From Gnetum montanum (lineage: Eukaryota > Streptophyta > Gnetopsida > Gnetales > Gnetaceae), in contig MNCI01001925.1 in assembly GCA_015680685.1 (NCBI GenBank), positions 181,181-245,180 of the forward strand: a DNA stretch of 64,000 nt, read 5' to 3'. Positions within the stretch are counted from its first letter, which is position 1, and the number at the start of each line of letters is the position of its first letter. This document shows, in pieces, positions 11,398 through 23,811 of the stretch. Under the pieces are notes generated by a model. It searched no databases. It saw only the letters and a list, made by a program, of their open reading frames with translations, and was not told the origin of the DNA. A program made the translations under genes and the position numbers.

Positions 11398-13230
11398 TAT
11401 CCCCATAGCTAAATAAAAACTTTTTCTCAAGTGAAAAAGAGGAGGAACACGTTCCTTTCAAAATATTGGGCAGTTATGGGATCATTGACTAACATACAAA
11501 CTAACTTAGATAGAATACAAAAATTCTAGGTGCCCAAGTGTATGGATTTACAATCTTTTATAAAATTGGGTTTTCATGATAATAGAATGGAACATCCTAA
11601 AAAATTGACATCCAAATCTTGTTGGTAGCTGAAGAGCAAGGGAGAAGATCCAATGATCATTAACGATCCTTGTCTGATGATGCTGCTACTTCTTCCTCGG
11701 GGAAGACAATCTTGCTTCCAGTCCGTACTTTCCATTGTAATCACAACAAAAATCATGGATTAGTGTGTAATGTGTAACATATAGCTTTTAAGTACCTTGT
11801 CTTGTGGGTGGTTAAACTTGTCTAGGTTGTGACTATGATGGATTTATTTCTTTAATAATGTTAACAGGAAAAACTAAATAATATGTTGAAATGGATAAGC
11901 GGTCCGTTAAATTCAAAAAAGTTCAAACATGATGAAATTCTTGAAGAGGGTTTAAGAATTCACAATAATAAAAAAAAGATTTCATTGAAAAACATTGTAA
12001 CAATGTGCACAATTGGATGCCNAGATTTCATTGAAAAACATTGTAACAATGTGCACAATTGGATGCCATTGATGGGATACACAAAAGGATTTGATTACAA
12101 GAATGTCTAGGGATAAAGAACTTAACTAACCTAGCCAAAAGATATGCAAGTGGATCCTCCCCAAAGTAAGCATAGGCCCTTTATTATCCTTGCATAACTT
12201 CAAACTAAGGAGTCCATGAGCCCCATGGATGATTAATGGTTATGAAAATTTAAGTATAAAAACTTGGAAGAAACTACCTAAGAATTTTGACATATCAAAC
12301 CAAGATATTGAACAAGAACATGAAACCGATAGTGAGGTGAAACATGGAAAGCATAGATAGATGAGAGAGAGAGTGGAATGGAGTTCTTGATTAAGTGCAC
12401 ATGAAGTCCCTTATGAATTTTTGTGATTAAATGACCTAATAAAATCCATCCTTAGTCCAAACCAAAACCAACCATGTTTAGTGACTTTGCATCACCATTC
12501 TAAGACCAGCCCACCCCCCTAAGATACAAAAGAACTACCACAAAATAACCACCATTCTTTATTAGAGAAGAAAAGTGAAGTAGGAAGTGAGGAAGGGCCT
12601 TAGATAGAGGGGACCTTTAGGAATGGGTAACATGTCTTTCTAGTCCCATACCTAGTGCTTGTAACCTGTTTACTTTGTCTAAGGAGTGTGCTTGAATTCC
12701 CATTATTATTATTATTATTTTTGAATGGAAACCATACCATGCAAAGACTTATTGAACTTTTTGTTATTGGTCAACACAAAATGGTAAGAAATCCATGAAA
12801 ACACACATGCACCCAAGTAAGCAGAAAGGCACAAAGAGTACTAAATTCCCTTGAAGTCACACCATGTTCAATCCTTTTAATCCTTTCCAATTTTAGAAAC
12901 TACTAAGGCCATAAGTTTGTTAAAGTTTAATTAATGAAAAAGAGACTACACATTTCCAGAACAAGGAAAACCATAGAGTTTGTGGATGGGTGGATGTTAT
13001 AGACTCATTGCTTATTTTATGAAAAAGAAACCATGTCCTAATTATCTATAATAAAATTTAAAGCTAGAATCTAGACACTAACAACCAAAAAAACCAAATA
13101 GCACATGCCCACATCAATTAAATCACACTATACCCAGTTGGCAATAAGACATGACATTATTAAAACATAATAAGAAAATCATATCCAAATCACATCCAAA
13201 TAGAGGAAAATATACAAGAAATTATAAAGT
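11398..13230. other. Non-coding stretch between integrase and 3' LTR of the Athila-like element
   Basis: Athila elements often have an extra envelope-like frame here, but I see none. The sequence next to the LTR, GCTATGGGGATA on minus, is the likely remains of the polypurine tract. An ATT microsatellite lies at about 12701-12720. A false duplication around one N is listed separately. Confidence 0.5.
11977..12067. other. 45-bp identical duplication around a single N, probable assembly artefact
   Basis: Bases 11977-12021 and 12023-12067 are the same 45 bp, separated by one N at 12022. This is what two contig ends that overlap but were not merged look like. The frame that runs across it contains an X and is not a gene. 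Confidence 0.85.
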
Positions 13231-13254
13231 AGTTAAGAAAAATAAAACATATTA

Positions 13255-13390
13255 ATGATGTTGCAAAACAAAAATATTGAAAAAATAATAACATGTAAAA
13301 AAAAAGGTGTAAAATAAAGAATGTGTAAAACAAAAAGTTGTAAAAGTAACAAAGTGTAAAACAAAAATGTGTAAGAAAATATATGAAAAA
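13255..13390. repeat. Low-complexity repeat of GTGTAAAACAAAAA type
   Basis: Variants of GTGTAAAACAAAAA recur about six times at irregular spacing between 13300 and 13375. The minus-strand 87-codon frame over it is Phe/Leu-rich only because of this composition, so I do not call it an envelope gene. Confidence 0.6.
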
Positions 13391-13539
13391 CTAAGAAGCT
13401 GCTTATATGGCTAGCATGGATGGCCTTCTCCCCCACCACTAATTTGAGGGGAGGAAATCTAAAATATTGAGCATGGTTGTCCATATAATAAGGCATTTGT
13501 TACATTGGCTTACTTAGGCTCATGGAAAGGTTTGACTTG

Positions 13540-14650
13540 TTGCATGTTGATCAGCTGTTTCTTGTCTGGGCCCTTAGGTTTGTAGATCATCATGGCCCTA
13601 GAAGGAAAATTTTTGTAAATGATGTAAGGTCTTTCCCACCCACAATGTTTGGAACTTAGTTTGTTGAACTACATGTGTGGGGTTCTAGTAAAGAATCTTA
13701 TCTCTTTGTTGAAGTTTGACTTTTGTAATTTTAAGGTCATGGTGATTTTTGTTGAATGCCCTATGCAATTCGTTATATGACAAGGCCACTAATCAATTTT
13801 TGTCCAGTAATTTGAAATTCATTAGTATTTCTTTTTATGCTAGGCTTAAGTTAAGGTCAAGGTCATATGTTGTTGAAAGTGTACAAAACTTGGATTGATT
13901 AAGAAGTGCTGGTAATTTTCCATACACCAGCTCATAGGGAGAATAGCCTATAGAAAGTTTCTATGTTGAGCGGTAGGCCCAAAGAGCATCGTTAAATTTT
14001 GTGCTCCATTATTTTTTATATTTGTTAATAGTTCTCATTGGTATCTTTGTGATTTCCCTATTTGTAACCTCATCTTGACCATTGGCTTGGGGGTGGTAGG
14101 GTGTTGTGAGTTTATGTTCAACCCCCAAGTGGTGCATAAGCTTCTAAAAAGTAGTGCCTATAAAGTGAGTTCCATTATAAAAAATTAATGCACTTGGCAT
14201 ACCAAACCTATTTACAAAATTTGTTGGACAAATCAAGCAGCACTAAAAGATGTATAGTCAGTGACAGCTACTGCTTCTACCTATTTCATACAATAGTCAA
14301 TAGCACCTATGATGTACACCTTTCCATTTGACATGGGTGTGATGGGACCCATAAAGTCAAAGCCCTAAATGTCAAAGGGTTTCAATTTTTAAATCCACTA
14401 TTGAGGTTGCTCCATTTTAGTGGTCATTCCACCATCTCATTAGTAGTGTTCACAAGAGTGGACAAACTAGTGAGCATCCCTATAGATTGTTGGCTAATAA
14501 TATCCTACCATTAGGATTTTAATGGTACTGCATCTCCCAGCATTGTGGCCCCTAAAAGGACCCTCATGAGCATCCTAGAGAACATGTAGTTGATTAGCAT
14601 CAAAAACATACCAAAAAACCAAGCCATCAGTGCACACCTTGTAGAGGTGT
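13540..14650 (-). pseudogene. pol: Integrase of the Athila-like element
   Basis: Reading down from about 14590: REGPFRGHNAGRCSTIKIL, VGYYWPTIYRDAH, FVHSCEHY form the H2C2 zinc finger. Then KLKPFDI-GFDFMGPITPM, VYIIGAIDYCMK-VEAVAV give the catalytic core start, including the first acidic residue. The C-terminal part reads KLKHCGWERSYIIYKNFPSR and ends about 13510 with QQVKPFHEPK. Stops are frequent. Function if intact: inserting element DNA into the genome. Confidence 0.8.
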
Positions 14651-14699
14651 CCATTGATATCTATGAAGTGTTTTACTTGGTGAAGAAATTGTTGTTTCT

Positions 14700-15120
14700 T
14701 TCAGTGGTCCAACCCTTGTGGCATCTCTTGGGTGAGAAGATAGGTGAGAATTCTATTGTACCATTTAGGTTTAGTGGGAAATTGTTTAGTTATAGCCCTG
14801 ACAAAGAGGATTTCATCAAAAAATAGATTAGATAATTTTCTTTTTTCCTCTTTGTTCTTCCGTTGCAATCGAGAAAAGTGGTCGGTGGCCACATTCTTGG
14901 TTTGTACCATTATAAGATCAAATTTATATAATATCATTAGCCACCATATGACATGGGGGATTACCATTAGCTTTTTCATTAGGAAGTGGATGGCACTATG
15001 GTCTATGTGCACAAACACTTTCTATCTAAGCACATAGTTCTTGAACTTCTCTAGAGTGAACACAACTACCATCAATTCTTTGTCTATGGTGGTGTAGCTC
15101 AGTTGTATCCCACAATGCTT
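14700..15120 (-). pseudogene. pol: RNase H end of the Athila-like pol
   Basis: The open frame 15018-14701 reads MFVHIDHSAIHFLMKK, then VIWWLMILYKFDLIM, KNVATDHFSRLQRKN and KLSNLFFDEILFVRAI. These match the usual YTDHSAL, RW-LLLQEFD-, N-VADHLSRL and FPDEQLF landmarks at the RNase H end and the following connection. Catalytic Asp is kept in HIDHSA. Confidence 0.85.
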
Positions 15121-15129
15121 TAGCTAGCA

Positions 15130-16230
15130 TAGTGGATTTAATATGGACATTTCTTATCATCAATCTTTGTAAGAATAGCTTTGAGGGCATAATTTGATGC
15201 ATATGTCATAATATGAAATGGTCTAGACTAATTGGATGCTTGTAGAATTAGAGTTTCTACAAGTTTCTCCTTTAGTTGTTGAAATACTTTTTCACATTTA
15301 GTAGTCCAAAAAAATGGAGCTTATTTCTTTTTCAGCTCAACTAGTGATTCTGCAATATTAGAGAAATTCTCTATGAATCACCAGTAGTAGCCAATATGTC
15401 TAAGGAATGACCAAACATCTTTGATGATTCTTGGTTGGTAGGTAACTTAGATGACCCTTGTTTTTTCAGGGTCTATCATCATTCTTGCTTGTGAGATTTG
15501 ATGTCCCAATATAATACCTCTTTTGACCATCAGATAACTCTTTTGCCAATTGAGTTTGAGGTTTGTCTTAACACATCATTTCAATAATTGCTTAAGGTAG
15601 TTCACGCCTTGCTCAAATGTACCTTTGTAGGTGGAGAAGTCATTCATGAAGACTTCCACACTACTACTGATCTGCTATTGAAAAATGCTTAGGACTAGGC
15701 ATTGGAAAGTAGCAAGGGCATTAGACCAAAAGGCATCTTTTGATATGAAAAAGTTCCCTAGGGACTTATGAATGTTGTTTTGGTTTGGTCCTCTAATGTT
15801 GTCTAGATTTGATTATAGCCACTATAATCATCTAGGAAACTATAGTAGCAATGCCCAGATATTATGTCTAACACCTTATCAATGAATGAAAATAGAAAAC
15901 AGTCCTTGAATGTTGCCATATTTAGCTAAAAATCGATGCAAACCTGCGACTTGCATCCTTTCTTTGGCACAATCATGAGTGGACTAACCCACTTACTATC
16001 CATAATGGGATAGGTGAACCCTACCTTGAGGAGTTGTTCAATATTCTCCTTGATGATTTGCTTTTGTTTGGGGTTCAATTGCCTTTCTGGATGCTTCTTT
16101 GGCTTCATAGTTAGGTTTATGTAGATACAATGTTGACATATTTGAGGATCAATCCCTGTGAGTTTAGGATATGACCAAGCAAAGGCTACTGACCATTCTT
16201 CAATCACATTCAACAACATCTAATTTTATT
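15130..16230 (-). pseudogene. pol: Reverse transcriptase of the Athila-like element
   Basis: An open stretch (16219-15926) reads PKLTGIDPQICQHCIYINL, NPKQKQIIKENIEQLLKVGF and SKWVSPLMIVPKKGCKSQV, the start of RT. After a stop come FSFIDKVLDIISGHCYYSFL, DDYSGYNQI and MPFGL (about 15880-15710). The catalytic Asp pair region is degraded. The order and wording match Athila RT closely. Confidence 0.85.
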
Positions 16231-16629
16231 CCACAGCAAGATTGGCATTGATTATTACTAGCGTTTGATTTTTTAAGAATATATATTCCATGTTGGTAGG
16301 TAGATTTTTCAATTCAAGGAGACCTTGCTTAAAATTTTTAGAAATTTCCAATTCTCCCCTATAGGTGTGATCATTTGCATCATTAGAGAGTTGGTGATGA
16401 ACTTGCTTTAGTTCATCCATGCCAATGACATATGCACATGTTAAGCTCTCAGTAGGTTCCATGAAAAGTGTGCTACTTTTAGGATCAACATTAAACCATT
16501 GGGTGTCCTCTTGTTTTGTGGCTATTGCATATAGGCACCTTTGAATCTCTACTTCTGGTGTACATTACTTGCATGTAGAGATGGATGCTTATTTCAATGA
16601 CTAGAGTTTCTACATAAAATTCTACCCTG

Positions 16630-17254
16630 TATTGCTATAAATGATGTATGAAACTCTCTTCTTCTCAATCTTTCCATATGCATTTTCTTTAGATATTTCT
16701 AGGGAAAGATCTTGGATGCTGATTCTTGCATCAACGGTGCTTAGCCATGCCCTTCCCATGATGATTGGAAAGTTCCCTTTGCAGTTTTTCACCTTGGTCA
16801 CTAAGAAATAAATAGGGTAAGACCACCCATAGATAGTGGTCATAATATCTTCCACCAATTCCAATGGAATAGTGATGGATTAGTCTACCAATTCTAATTT
16901 GATGTTGCTCTTCTTGAGATGATGTAGATTCCATGTAGTATAGATTTCATGAGAAATCAAGTTGACACCAAAACTTGAATCAAGTAGAGCCTTACATGGT
17001 TTGTTCCTAGCAATTTGCAAATAAATCAGAGGATTACTAGGATCAGCTAATTTCATGGAATGGTTGCCAGCCCAAATCCAATCAAATACAACATGAGTTA
17101 TCATAATATCATGGATTTGGGATGGAATTTGGTTTGAAAAGAACTTGAAGGGATTTGATATAGAGGGAGATGGAGGAAGAAGGTTGTCAAGTGTAGGTGT
17201 AGGTGAGGGCTTAGGTGATTGTGGGATCAAATGAAAGGTATTTTCTTTGATCAA
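16630..17254 (-). pseudogene. pol: Aspartic protease region of the Athila-like element
   Basis: Starting at a Pro/Ser-rich linker (PSPTPTLDNLLPPSPSIS), the frame reads NKPCKALLDSSFGVNLISHE: the active-site loop normally LLDLGASVN is changed to LLDSSFGVN. After one stop it continues as IPLELVEDIMTTIYGWSYPI and NFPIIMGRAWLSTVDARISI, the latter being the typical IILGRPWLATADA element. It would cut the gag-pol polyprotein. Two overlapping frames (17254-16880 and 16864-16622) make up the domain. Confidence 0.8.
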
Positions 17255-17299
17255 GTGTCTAATCCACTTGGTTGAGGAACTAGTTAAAGATTTACAACC

Positions 17300-19770
17300 A
17301 TAGTGGTTTTGTGTTGTTATGATTGAGCTAGGAGTTCATCCTGCATAGACAGAGTAGGTGGTAGTTGTGTGGAGGATGGAGGAACATGTGCAAGGATAGG
17401 AGAAGGATAAAGATAAATGGTGGTATCCCTCCTTGCATGTGAAGAATGAGTTTGATAATAATCAAAAGGGTAGTAGTGAGATTGGAAAGTAGAAACATGA
17501 TTGGAAGAGTCATTGGAGATAAAGGTTGTTGAATGTAATACCCATATGGATCAGGCTATCTATAAGGGAATTATTGCCTTGGTGGTGCTAGTGCTCATGA
17601 TTATGGTTGCTATCATTGTTGGTACTTCTCATATGATTGTGATGGATTTCCACTTGGATAACACTATTGTTGCTAGTGAAATTGCCTAGAATTACCTTGA
17701 GGATAACGAAATATTCTAGGTGTTTACCTTTGTGTTAGTCATGGATTTAGGGCATACAACCTAGGCACTTGTATGTGTGACACAATAGGACAACATTTCT
17801 TAAGATATTCATAATGGCGAATGTTACACTCACCATCATCATCTGATTTAGGTCTCATAACTTCTTCTATTACAACAATCTTGCCCTTACCTCTTTGATA
17901 GGCACATTTAGCTCCCTTACACCTTATTCAATCATGATCACTACCTTGTTCCTTAGACTCTTCAGAAATTTTTAGAATAGCTTAAAATTTTCTATTCATG
18001 GAGTTCCATAATTGATCAACCTTGGCCCTAATTTTGGATTGAAATTCTTGGAGTAGCAAATTTTTTCCTATGTCCCATCTCATTAAGAGATTATTCTTCC
18101 TCACTATCATAGGATCAAACCTTTCTCTTATGAGTGGAAGCATTGTAGTTGTACTCTTCTATACTTTTTTACTTCCTTAGTTCTCTTTCCTCTTTAGCTA
18201 CCTACTCGATCAATCTTTGGATCTAATGGATGCTTAATTATGATAGTTGCCCTTGAGCATAGATGCCAAGGGTTTTTCTCATTTTTTATCAAAGCCCATT
18301 TACAATTTGGCAAAGTTGGTCCAATTGAGAATAATCATGGCTAGGATATCTATGCAATAGGGAATAGTAGTGGCCTATGGTGGCATCCAAGGGTTTGTGT
18401 GTTCCTTGTTTTCATCCTTGGATCTACCTCCTTAGGTTGGGTACTCAAGAGTATGTTGATATTTTTCATTGAATAGTTCAAGAATTATACTTCATTGTCT
18501 GATAGATTTCAGTTCTAAGGACCGATACCATTTCTCTACTCCTTTAATGAGTATCCTTGGAAACAGCTTAAGCTTTTGCTACTCATTTTCTATATTCTAC
18601 AAGGCACATGGATCTTGAAAAGCTTAGATATGGTTCTATATATTTGAGTTGTATCCTCATTTGAATCTACAGATATTATTCATATCTAGCTACTTGATCC
18701 AACTATCCTTTGCCTGCCTTATGAAAATCCTTACTTTTTCTGTAATGTTTAGCATACTTTGGGTAGTAAGAAAAGGCTCATGGAGGCCATGATTTTGGTG
18801 CCTATGATGCCCTAGACTACCCCTTCATTCATGGTAGTGGATCTCTCTTGAATACCAATGCCCCCAGTGTTGAGTTGCTTGATGGTCCCTTTGATCATTT
18901 CAGTCTCATCGATAACCTCCATCATGGTTGCACCCCCTATAGTTGCCATAAAAGATAGAAGAAGCAGATGATGATGATGAAGGAGAAGAAGAAGGAGGAC
19001 TAGCACCATCATGATGCCTAATATCCCCTCTTTAGTGATCATGGACACAATCACAATCTTGTTTCTTATTCACATCCTTGTCCTAACTTGCCTCCTTGGA
19101 TCCCCCTTTGTCATTTCATCCATTCTTGCTAGAACCTAGATTATGAATCGTGGATTGTAGGTTCTAGTTTTGACCTCCTTCACTGAAGTCAAAAAGAGAA
19201 GTTTTGGCAAATGGAAAACCCCCAAAGAAGGATTCTCCATCATCTTTTTGGTATGGCAAGTATGGGGAATCAGTGAATCAATTTCCCTTTGTAGATTCAT
19301 AGTGTTGTTCAAATTGGTGATCCTTGAGATGTTGTGCCTCAATGAGATGATAGTTCATGGCATCACTATCCTACACAACATACTTAGCATGTAGTCCTTG
19401 GAGGCCCAAATGCACAAGAGTTTATTGGAGAATCACAAGAATAGGTCAATCTAGCATTAACATGATGTTGACCTTCATGTGACACCACTGCAACAACTCA
19501 TCCTAGTGTAGGAAGAAGGTGAAGTTAGGTACATACTCATCAGGATAAGCATATATCACTTGATATTGTTGGGGAATCTTCTGATTCATTCCTTCAGACT
19601 TTGGTGGACAATTCCTCCTGTGAGACAAAAATATATTGTGTTAGACAATAACAAATGTAGTGTGTGTCTAAAAATTGTTATAGAAATCTTAAGATATGAT
19701 ATGACTCTAAGGCAAATTCCAATGATTTGAAGAATTTTTCACTAGTCCTAGGTAGTGCACATAACAACTA
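17300..19770 (-). pseudogene. gag: gag region of the Athila-like element
   Basis: Minus-strand reading with stops and shifts gives helical, charged segments such as QLDQLCQIVNGL and IEVAKEERELRK (about 18330-18180). The latter has stops where Gln would fit. Repeated GAT/GAA-rich sequence near 18960-19000 encodes an acidic low-complexity stretch or its antisense. The capsid core is poorly kept, so limits are approximate; identification rests mainly on position between the primer site and protease. Confidence 0.55.
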
Positions 19771-19773
19771 AAA

Positions 19774-19794
19774 GGTCCCCAGAAATGGTGTCAA
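19774..19794 (-). promoter_or_regulatory. Primer binding site, tRNA-Asp type
   Basis: Directly after the 5' LTR end, minus reads TTGACACCATTTCTGGGGAC. The plant tRNA-Asp complementary site used by Athila/Tat elements is TGGCGCCGTTGCCGGGGA. Five positions differ, four of them G-to-A or C-to-T, as expected from cytosine decay. Position next to the LTR and this pattern together make the call. Confidence 0.75.
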
Positions 19795-20694
19795 TGATGA
19801 GTGATTGAGGTACCCCTACATCCAATCATACGAATCACAAAGCATTCACATGCAATCTCGTTGAATTCCATGGACTCTATAGTTTTCGATACACTAGTAT
19901 TCTAGGAAGTGAACCTTGCCCTAAGGTCATTTGCTATTTTCCCAATTATACTTTTGATGTACAAAGGTATGGTTAAGTGTAATAGAGGCATATGATTTTA
20001 TTATTTTATGTTTTATGTACTTTGGTGCTTAGAGTAGAGAGATAAAATAATTTAACAACTAATCTAATTTAACCACTTAACTAGTCTTTAACTAATCCTA
20101 AGGTAAGCATCTAGTCCTAGTTTCCATACATGTCCTGAACCCAAGTATCCTTTGCTAGGTTACCAAGTAGTATGCTACTAGGCACACCAAGCAATAACAT
20201 TGCTAGGATTACCAAGTGAATACGTGTTTATGCTCAAATAAGTCATACTTATGTATTTAACCTATTTAGCTTATCTTACTTAATTACTTAATTAGATTAA
20301 TTACTAAGAAACATTAAACAAATAGCTAAAAACATTAAATGCAAGAATAAAACATTTAAACTATCTAGGATGTTGCAAGATTTATCAAGAAGCTCATCTT
20401 TATTGCTACACACATTATCATGCTTAGGTACACTATTCCTCAAATAAATATCCATACACTCAATGACTCCTACTATGGGCACTCAGGAAAATATTCTAAC
20501 ATTTCAATGTAAAAACTGTAAGAGTTTAGCTACTACTATGAGTTCTATTGCCCAAAATGTGTGCCCAAGCACTATATTTATAGGCTAGCATATATCCCAT
20601 GATATCAAATATTCAACATCACATCTTGGGGTCTAATATCAAGGATCCAATACTGCATATCTAATATTAGAGCATGTTTAAACATGATTCATCA
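19795..20694 (-). repeat. 5' LTR of the Athila-like element
   Basis: In its own orientation it begins TGATGAATCATG and ends CACTCATCA, keeping the TG...CA ends. A TATA box (TATAAATATAG, about 20572-20582) follows GATAT-rich U3 sequence. Differences from the left LTR are mostly C/T and G/A. Confidence 0.9.
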
Positions 20695-20700
20695 TCCCCT

Positions 20701-21955
20701 AATTAATCTAGGTTATGTACCTAGCCTAGGTTAATTAGTTAAATGATTAATATTAGGGATTATACTCAAGATAAGCTAGGATAATAGAACAAAAGAAAAA
20801 ATGGAATGGATTTTATATATTCTCCCCTAAATTTGAGACACTAGTAAACTTTGATCTTCCAATCATTAGTATCCATAATGCTTTGTCATAGTAGGGATCT
20901 CAACCACTGACTCTTATGGAAGACATATTTGGAAATAATTGAATGGTTAAAGAGTTATAAGTACCTATTTACATAATGGGTGGTAGCATGAAAGGAAAGT
21001 ACAGAAATATAGCTAAAGATGGAAAAGTGAAATAGGAATGAAAAATAATTTAAATAATATAGAAAAGAAAAGGTTGATGAATAACAATCCTTGAAGCATA
21101 AGTAGCACAATCTAAGAGACTAAATAAGTTAAGTAAGGTAAATGGGTAAAAATGATGGTAGTTATTACAATACATCCTTAGGTAAGTTAACCTTTCTCGT
21201 ATAGTATTATATCCTAGCTTAGAGATGATGGCATATAAAATTATATTTAGGCATCATTGCTCCACCCATATGTACTTTGCTCAAAGAGGGGGTTCATGTG
21301 GGATGCTTTAAATTATGAGCTGTTGAGTATCACCCCAACTATAAGATTCTTGTGGTAGTGTGGATCTGCTTATGATTAAAGGTTCTTGTGTAGCCATCTC
21401 TCTCTCTCTCTTTTAAAATAATTATATTCAACCTTATTTAATCATGAGGTTCTTGTGAGAGTCACATTCATTTTGTATTTTTCATTTAAATGGGCTACTC
21501 CCATGGGCATTGATTAAGTTTCAAATGCCTTTAAACCTTAGATGTTGGACCCAATCTAACACACCCTTTTCACCTTATTGATGTATCCAAGTAGGTAATT
21601 AATAGAGCCATACATTGATAAACATTAAACTAAACTTAGCCATTTCACCCCATGACTCATGGAACTTATACCTAAGGAATATTATTTGAAAAGAAAAAAA
21701 TAAATTTTATTATATATAATTTATTTATTTACTATATAAGGATCACCCTTAGTTGGATTTTGGATTTGAGGTTGTGGGGATGGGGGGGACGGGGGTTGTC
21801 CTTCTCCCTTGCATTCTAGACATGATGCTAATGAATTCTTTATAGTTCCAACTAACAATAGAATTTCCCATTGGCTTCTACATTTTTCAAGGTAAAATTT
21901 TTAGATTGTTAAGTTTTTATTATTGTTATAATATTGAATAAGGTATTTTCTTTAA
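20701..21955. other. AT-rich non-coding sequence
   Basis: No supported gene. It holds a short TC microsatellite (about 21401-21412), an AT-only stretch (about 21690-21740) and a G-rich run (about 21775-21795). Confidence 0.4.
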
Positions 21956-21959
21956 GCTA

Positions 21960-22580
21960 CTATCCATAGCCTTAATCTCCACTTGAGCATTGTCATCACA
22001 TGGTTCTTCCCTAGAATAGTTAGGATCATTTACTTATACTAACTCATCCTCTTCTAGTTTCTCAATTTGATGTTGATGGTAATGCTTAAGTCCCTAGCCA
22101 TTTACTAGAAACATAGTAGATAGGTCTTCTATGGGTGCAATTAGGACACTTCCATTATTATGGAATTATCACCAAGTTAGTTTTCCTAGAAATTTTTGTA
22201 GTCTTATATTATATTATAAGACTTTATCACCTTCCAAGAAATGTTGCTTAAGTATGTTTTTATCATGCATACACTTCATTTGTTTCTTAATTGTTCTTTG
22301 TTTATCAAGTTCATGCATACGTGCTTTGTCAAGCTCATATAATTGAGTCATTCTAAAGTCTTGGTTAGTTTCTTTATCAAAATTTAACTATTGTGCTAAT
22401 CTTAAGGATTAGTATTTTATTTCAACAAGAAAGAAGAATTATTTTCCATAAACCAATTGATAAGGTGAATATCCTAAATTTGGTTTATACATAATACTAT
22501 AAGCCCAAAGTGTATCCTGTAATTTTTTAGATCAATCATTCTTCTTAGTAGAGATGGTTTTCGTTAAGATCTTTAGAATG
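21960..22580 (-). pseudogene. pol: C-terminal integrase fragment of a second Athila-like element
   Basis: Reading down from about 22550 on minus: NLGYSPYQLVYGK, then NFDKETNQDFRMTQLYELDK, ARMHELDKQRTIKKQMKCMH, DKNILKQHFLEGDKVL. This is the end of the integrase core (PYRLVYGKA type) and the C-terminal helix region with the usual MHDK-I ... GD-VL ending. No other domain of this copy lies on either side, so it is an isolated fragment. Confidence 0.75.
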
Positions 22581-22584
22581 ATTG

Positions 22585-23620
22585 TATTTATATTTTACAT
22601 GCTGAGGCTTCCATGTTTAATGTGGAAAATTGGGGGGAAAATATTTTTGGTCATTTTTTAATAATCTAGCTATGCATGAGTTCTCACAGGGTTGTTGCCA
22701 TTGGCCATTAATGCCTAAGGTCAAGATTTGGTTGTTTTGGGGGTTGTGAGGGGGTTTTCAAGCTTTTCCATTTTCTCCACATTGAGGGTGAAAGGCTCAG
22801 CATAGTGAATGTTCCCATCAATGAAAAAAATTTAGATTTAGGCCAAATCAATAGTCGATCAACCATGTATGTTAACCTCTAGGGTTGCTAGTGTTGATGG
22901 TCAATGTTGGGTGTCAAGATTTGATAATTTGGAGGCTTCTAAATATCTTATGAAATCTCCCCCATTTCTTCCACATTTGGAATGATGGCCCTAGCATGGA
23001 TGAGAGGGGGATGGTAGTTTTGTGCCATATTCGACCCATTTTAGGGCTTCCTGAAGCTCTAGAGGGTTTTGGTAGGGTCTAAGGATCGTCAGGCATCAAG
23101 AAATGATCATTAGGTGATTAATTAAGGCCATTTTGGGCTTTCCCCCATCTATCCACACTAAGGATGAGAGGATTAGCATGGAAGAAGCCTTTCCTAGTGT
23201 GTAACACATCAAATCCTAGATTTTAACTAGTTTTGACTAGGTTTGGTGAAGTTCTAAGGCTGTCAAAGATGCTTGGAGGGGTTCTAGGTCATGTGGGGCC
23301 CACTTTGGGGTCAAACATGTGCTAGATGAGTGTTGGGAGATAAGATTGAGTGTTATCCCCATTCTTCCATGCTAGGCACTATTTCCTTAGCATGAAAATT
23401 CGTGGTACTTAGCCTTGCTCATGTTTTGCCCAATTTTGGAAACCTAGGGTTGAAAAAGCCAAGTTTGTGTTAACAAAAATAGAAAGATATTTGTAAATCT
23501 AATGAATTTGTAAAATGATAAAGATTTTTCCACACTAGGAATGGAATTCCTAGTGTGGATGCATGGGGTTATGGTTGCCATAATGTTTTAAGTGTCAAAA
23601 TTGGCAAAAATCTCAACATT
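22585..23620. repeat. Array of diverged palindrome-bearing units (CCACACTAG / CTAGCATGG type)
   Basis: About every 130-200 bases a short inverted word appears: ATCCACACTAAGG...TTAGCATGGAAG (about 23150), CTTCCATGCTAGG...TTAGCATGAA (about 23365) and a perfect hairpin at 23530-23558. Between them the text repeats loosely (gene-poor words such as AGGGTTTTGG, GGTCAAG). The array resembles 39.5-42.3 kb and the upstream parts of the Tat-type LTRs. It ends about 200 bases before a possible TATA box. Confidence 0.55.
23530..23558. repeat. Perfect 13-bp hairpin, loop of 3
   Basis: CCACACTAGGAAT, loop GGA, then ATTCCTAGTGTGG. It is the best-kept hairpin of the 22.6-23.6 kb array. Confidence 0.85.
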
Positions 23621-23811
23621 TATGCAAGTTTTGGTCAAAAGTAAAGGCATAGGATTGGGCCTACAATCCAAATTTTTAAAATTTTAAAAATTGGATTTTT
23701 TTCCCACCAAAGAAAAAAATGAACTATACTTTTTCTTCCTTTTCTTCAATGCACTCATAGTTCTGGTGCATTGGATTAGAAGCTGGCATTTTGTTTAGGT
23801 TTTAGATGGGT

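Larger units (their letters stand above)
10503..20694 (-). mobile_element. Athila-like Ty3/gypsy retrotransposon, structurally complete, dead
   Basis: Two direct repeats of ~0.9 kb (10503-11397 and 19795-20694) enclose gag, protease, RT, RNase H and integrase in that order on minus, so the right repeat is the 5' LTR. The primer site follows it directly. Wording such as SFLDDYSGYNQI in RT, FDI-GFDFMGPITPMSNGK in integrase and VATDHFSRLQ at the RNase H end is characteristic of the Athila group. CCCCT lies directly before the left end (10498-10502) and, one base off, after the right end (20696-20700), a probable target-site duplication. Every domain carries stops. The two LTRs differ at about 20 of the first 155 aligned bases (by eye), mostly transitions, so insertion is old. 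Confidence 0.9.

Noticed and set aside
11883-12110. 75-codon plus frame with an internal protein repeat
   Set aside because: The repeat is the 45-bp false duplication around the N at 12022, and the frame contains the N.
13233-13496. Hydrophobic 87-codon minus frame after the Athila-like integrase, as a possible envelope gene
   Set aside because: The hydrophobic part is a translation of a GTGTAAAACAAAAA-type low-complexity repeat; no signal peptide, cysteine pattern or transmembrane layout typical of the envelope-like frame is seen.
18812-19054. His/Leu-rich minus frame
   Set aside because: It is the reading of a GATGATGAAGAAG-type low-complexity stretch in the gag region in the wrong frame.
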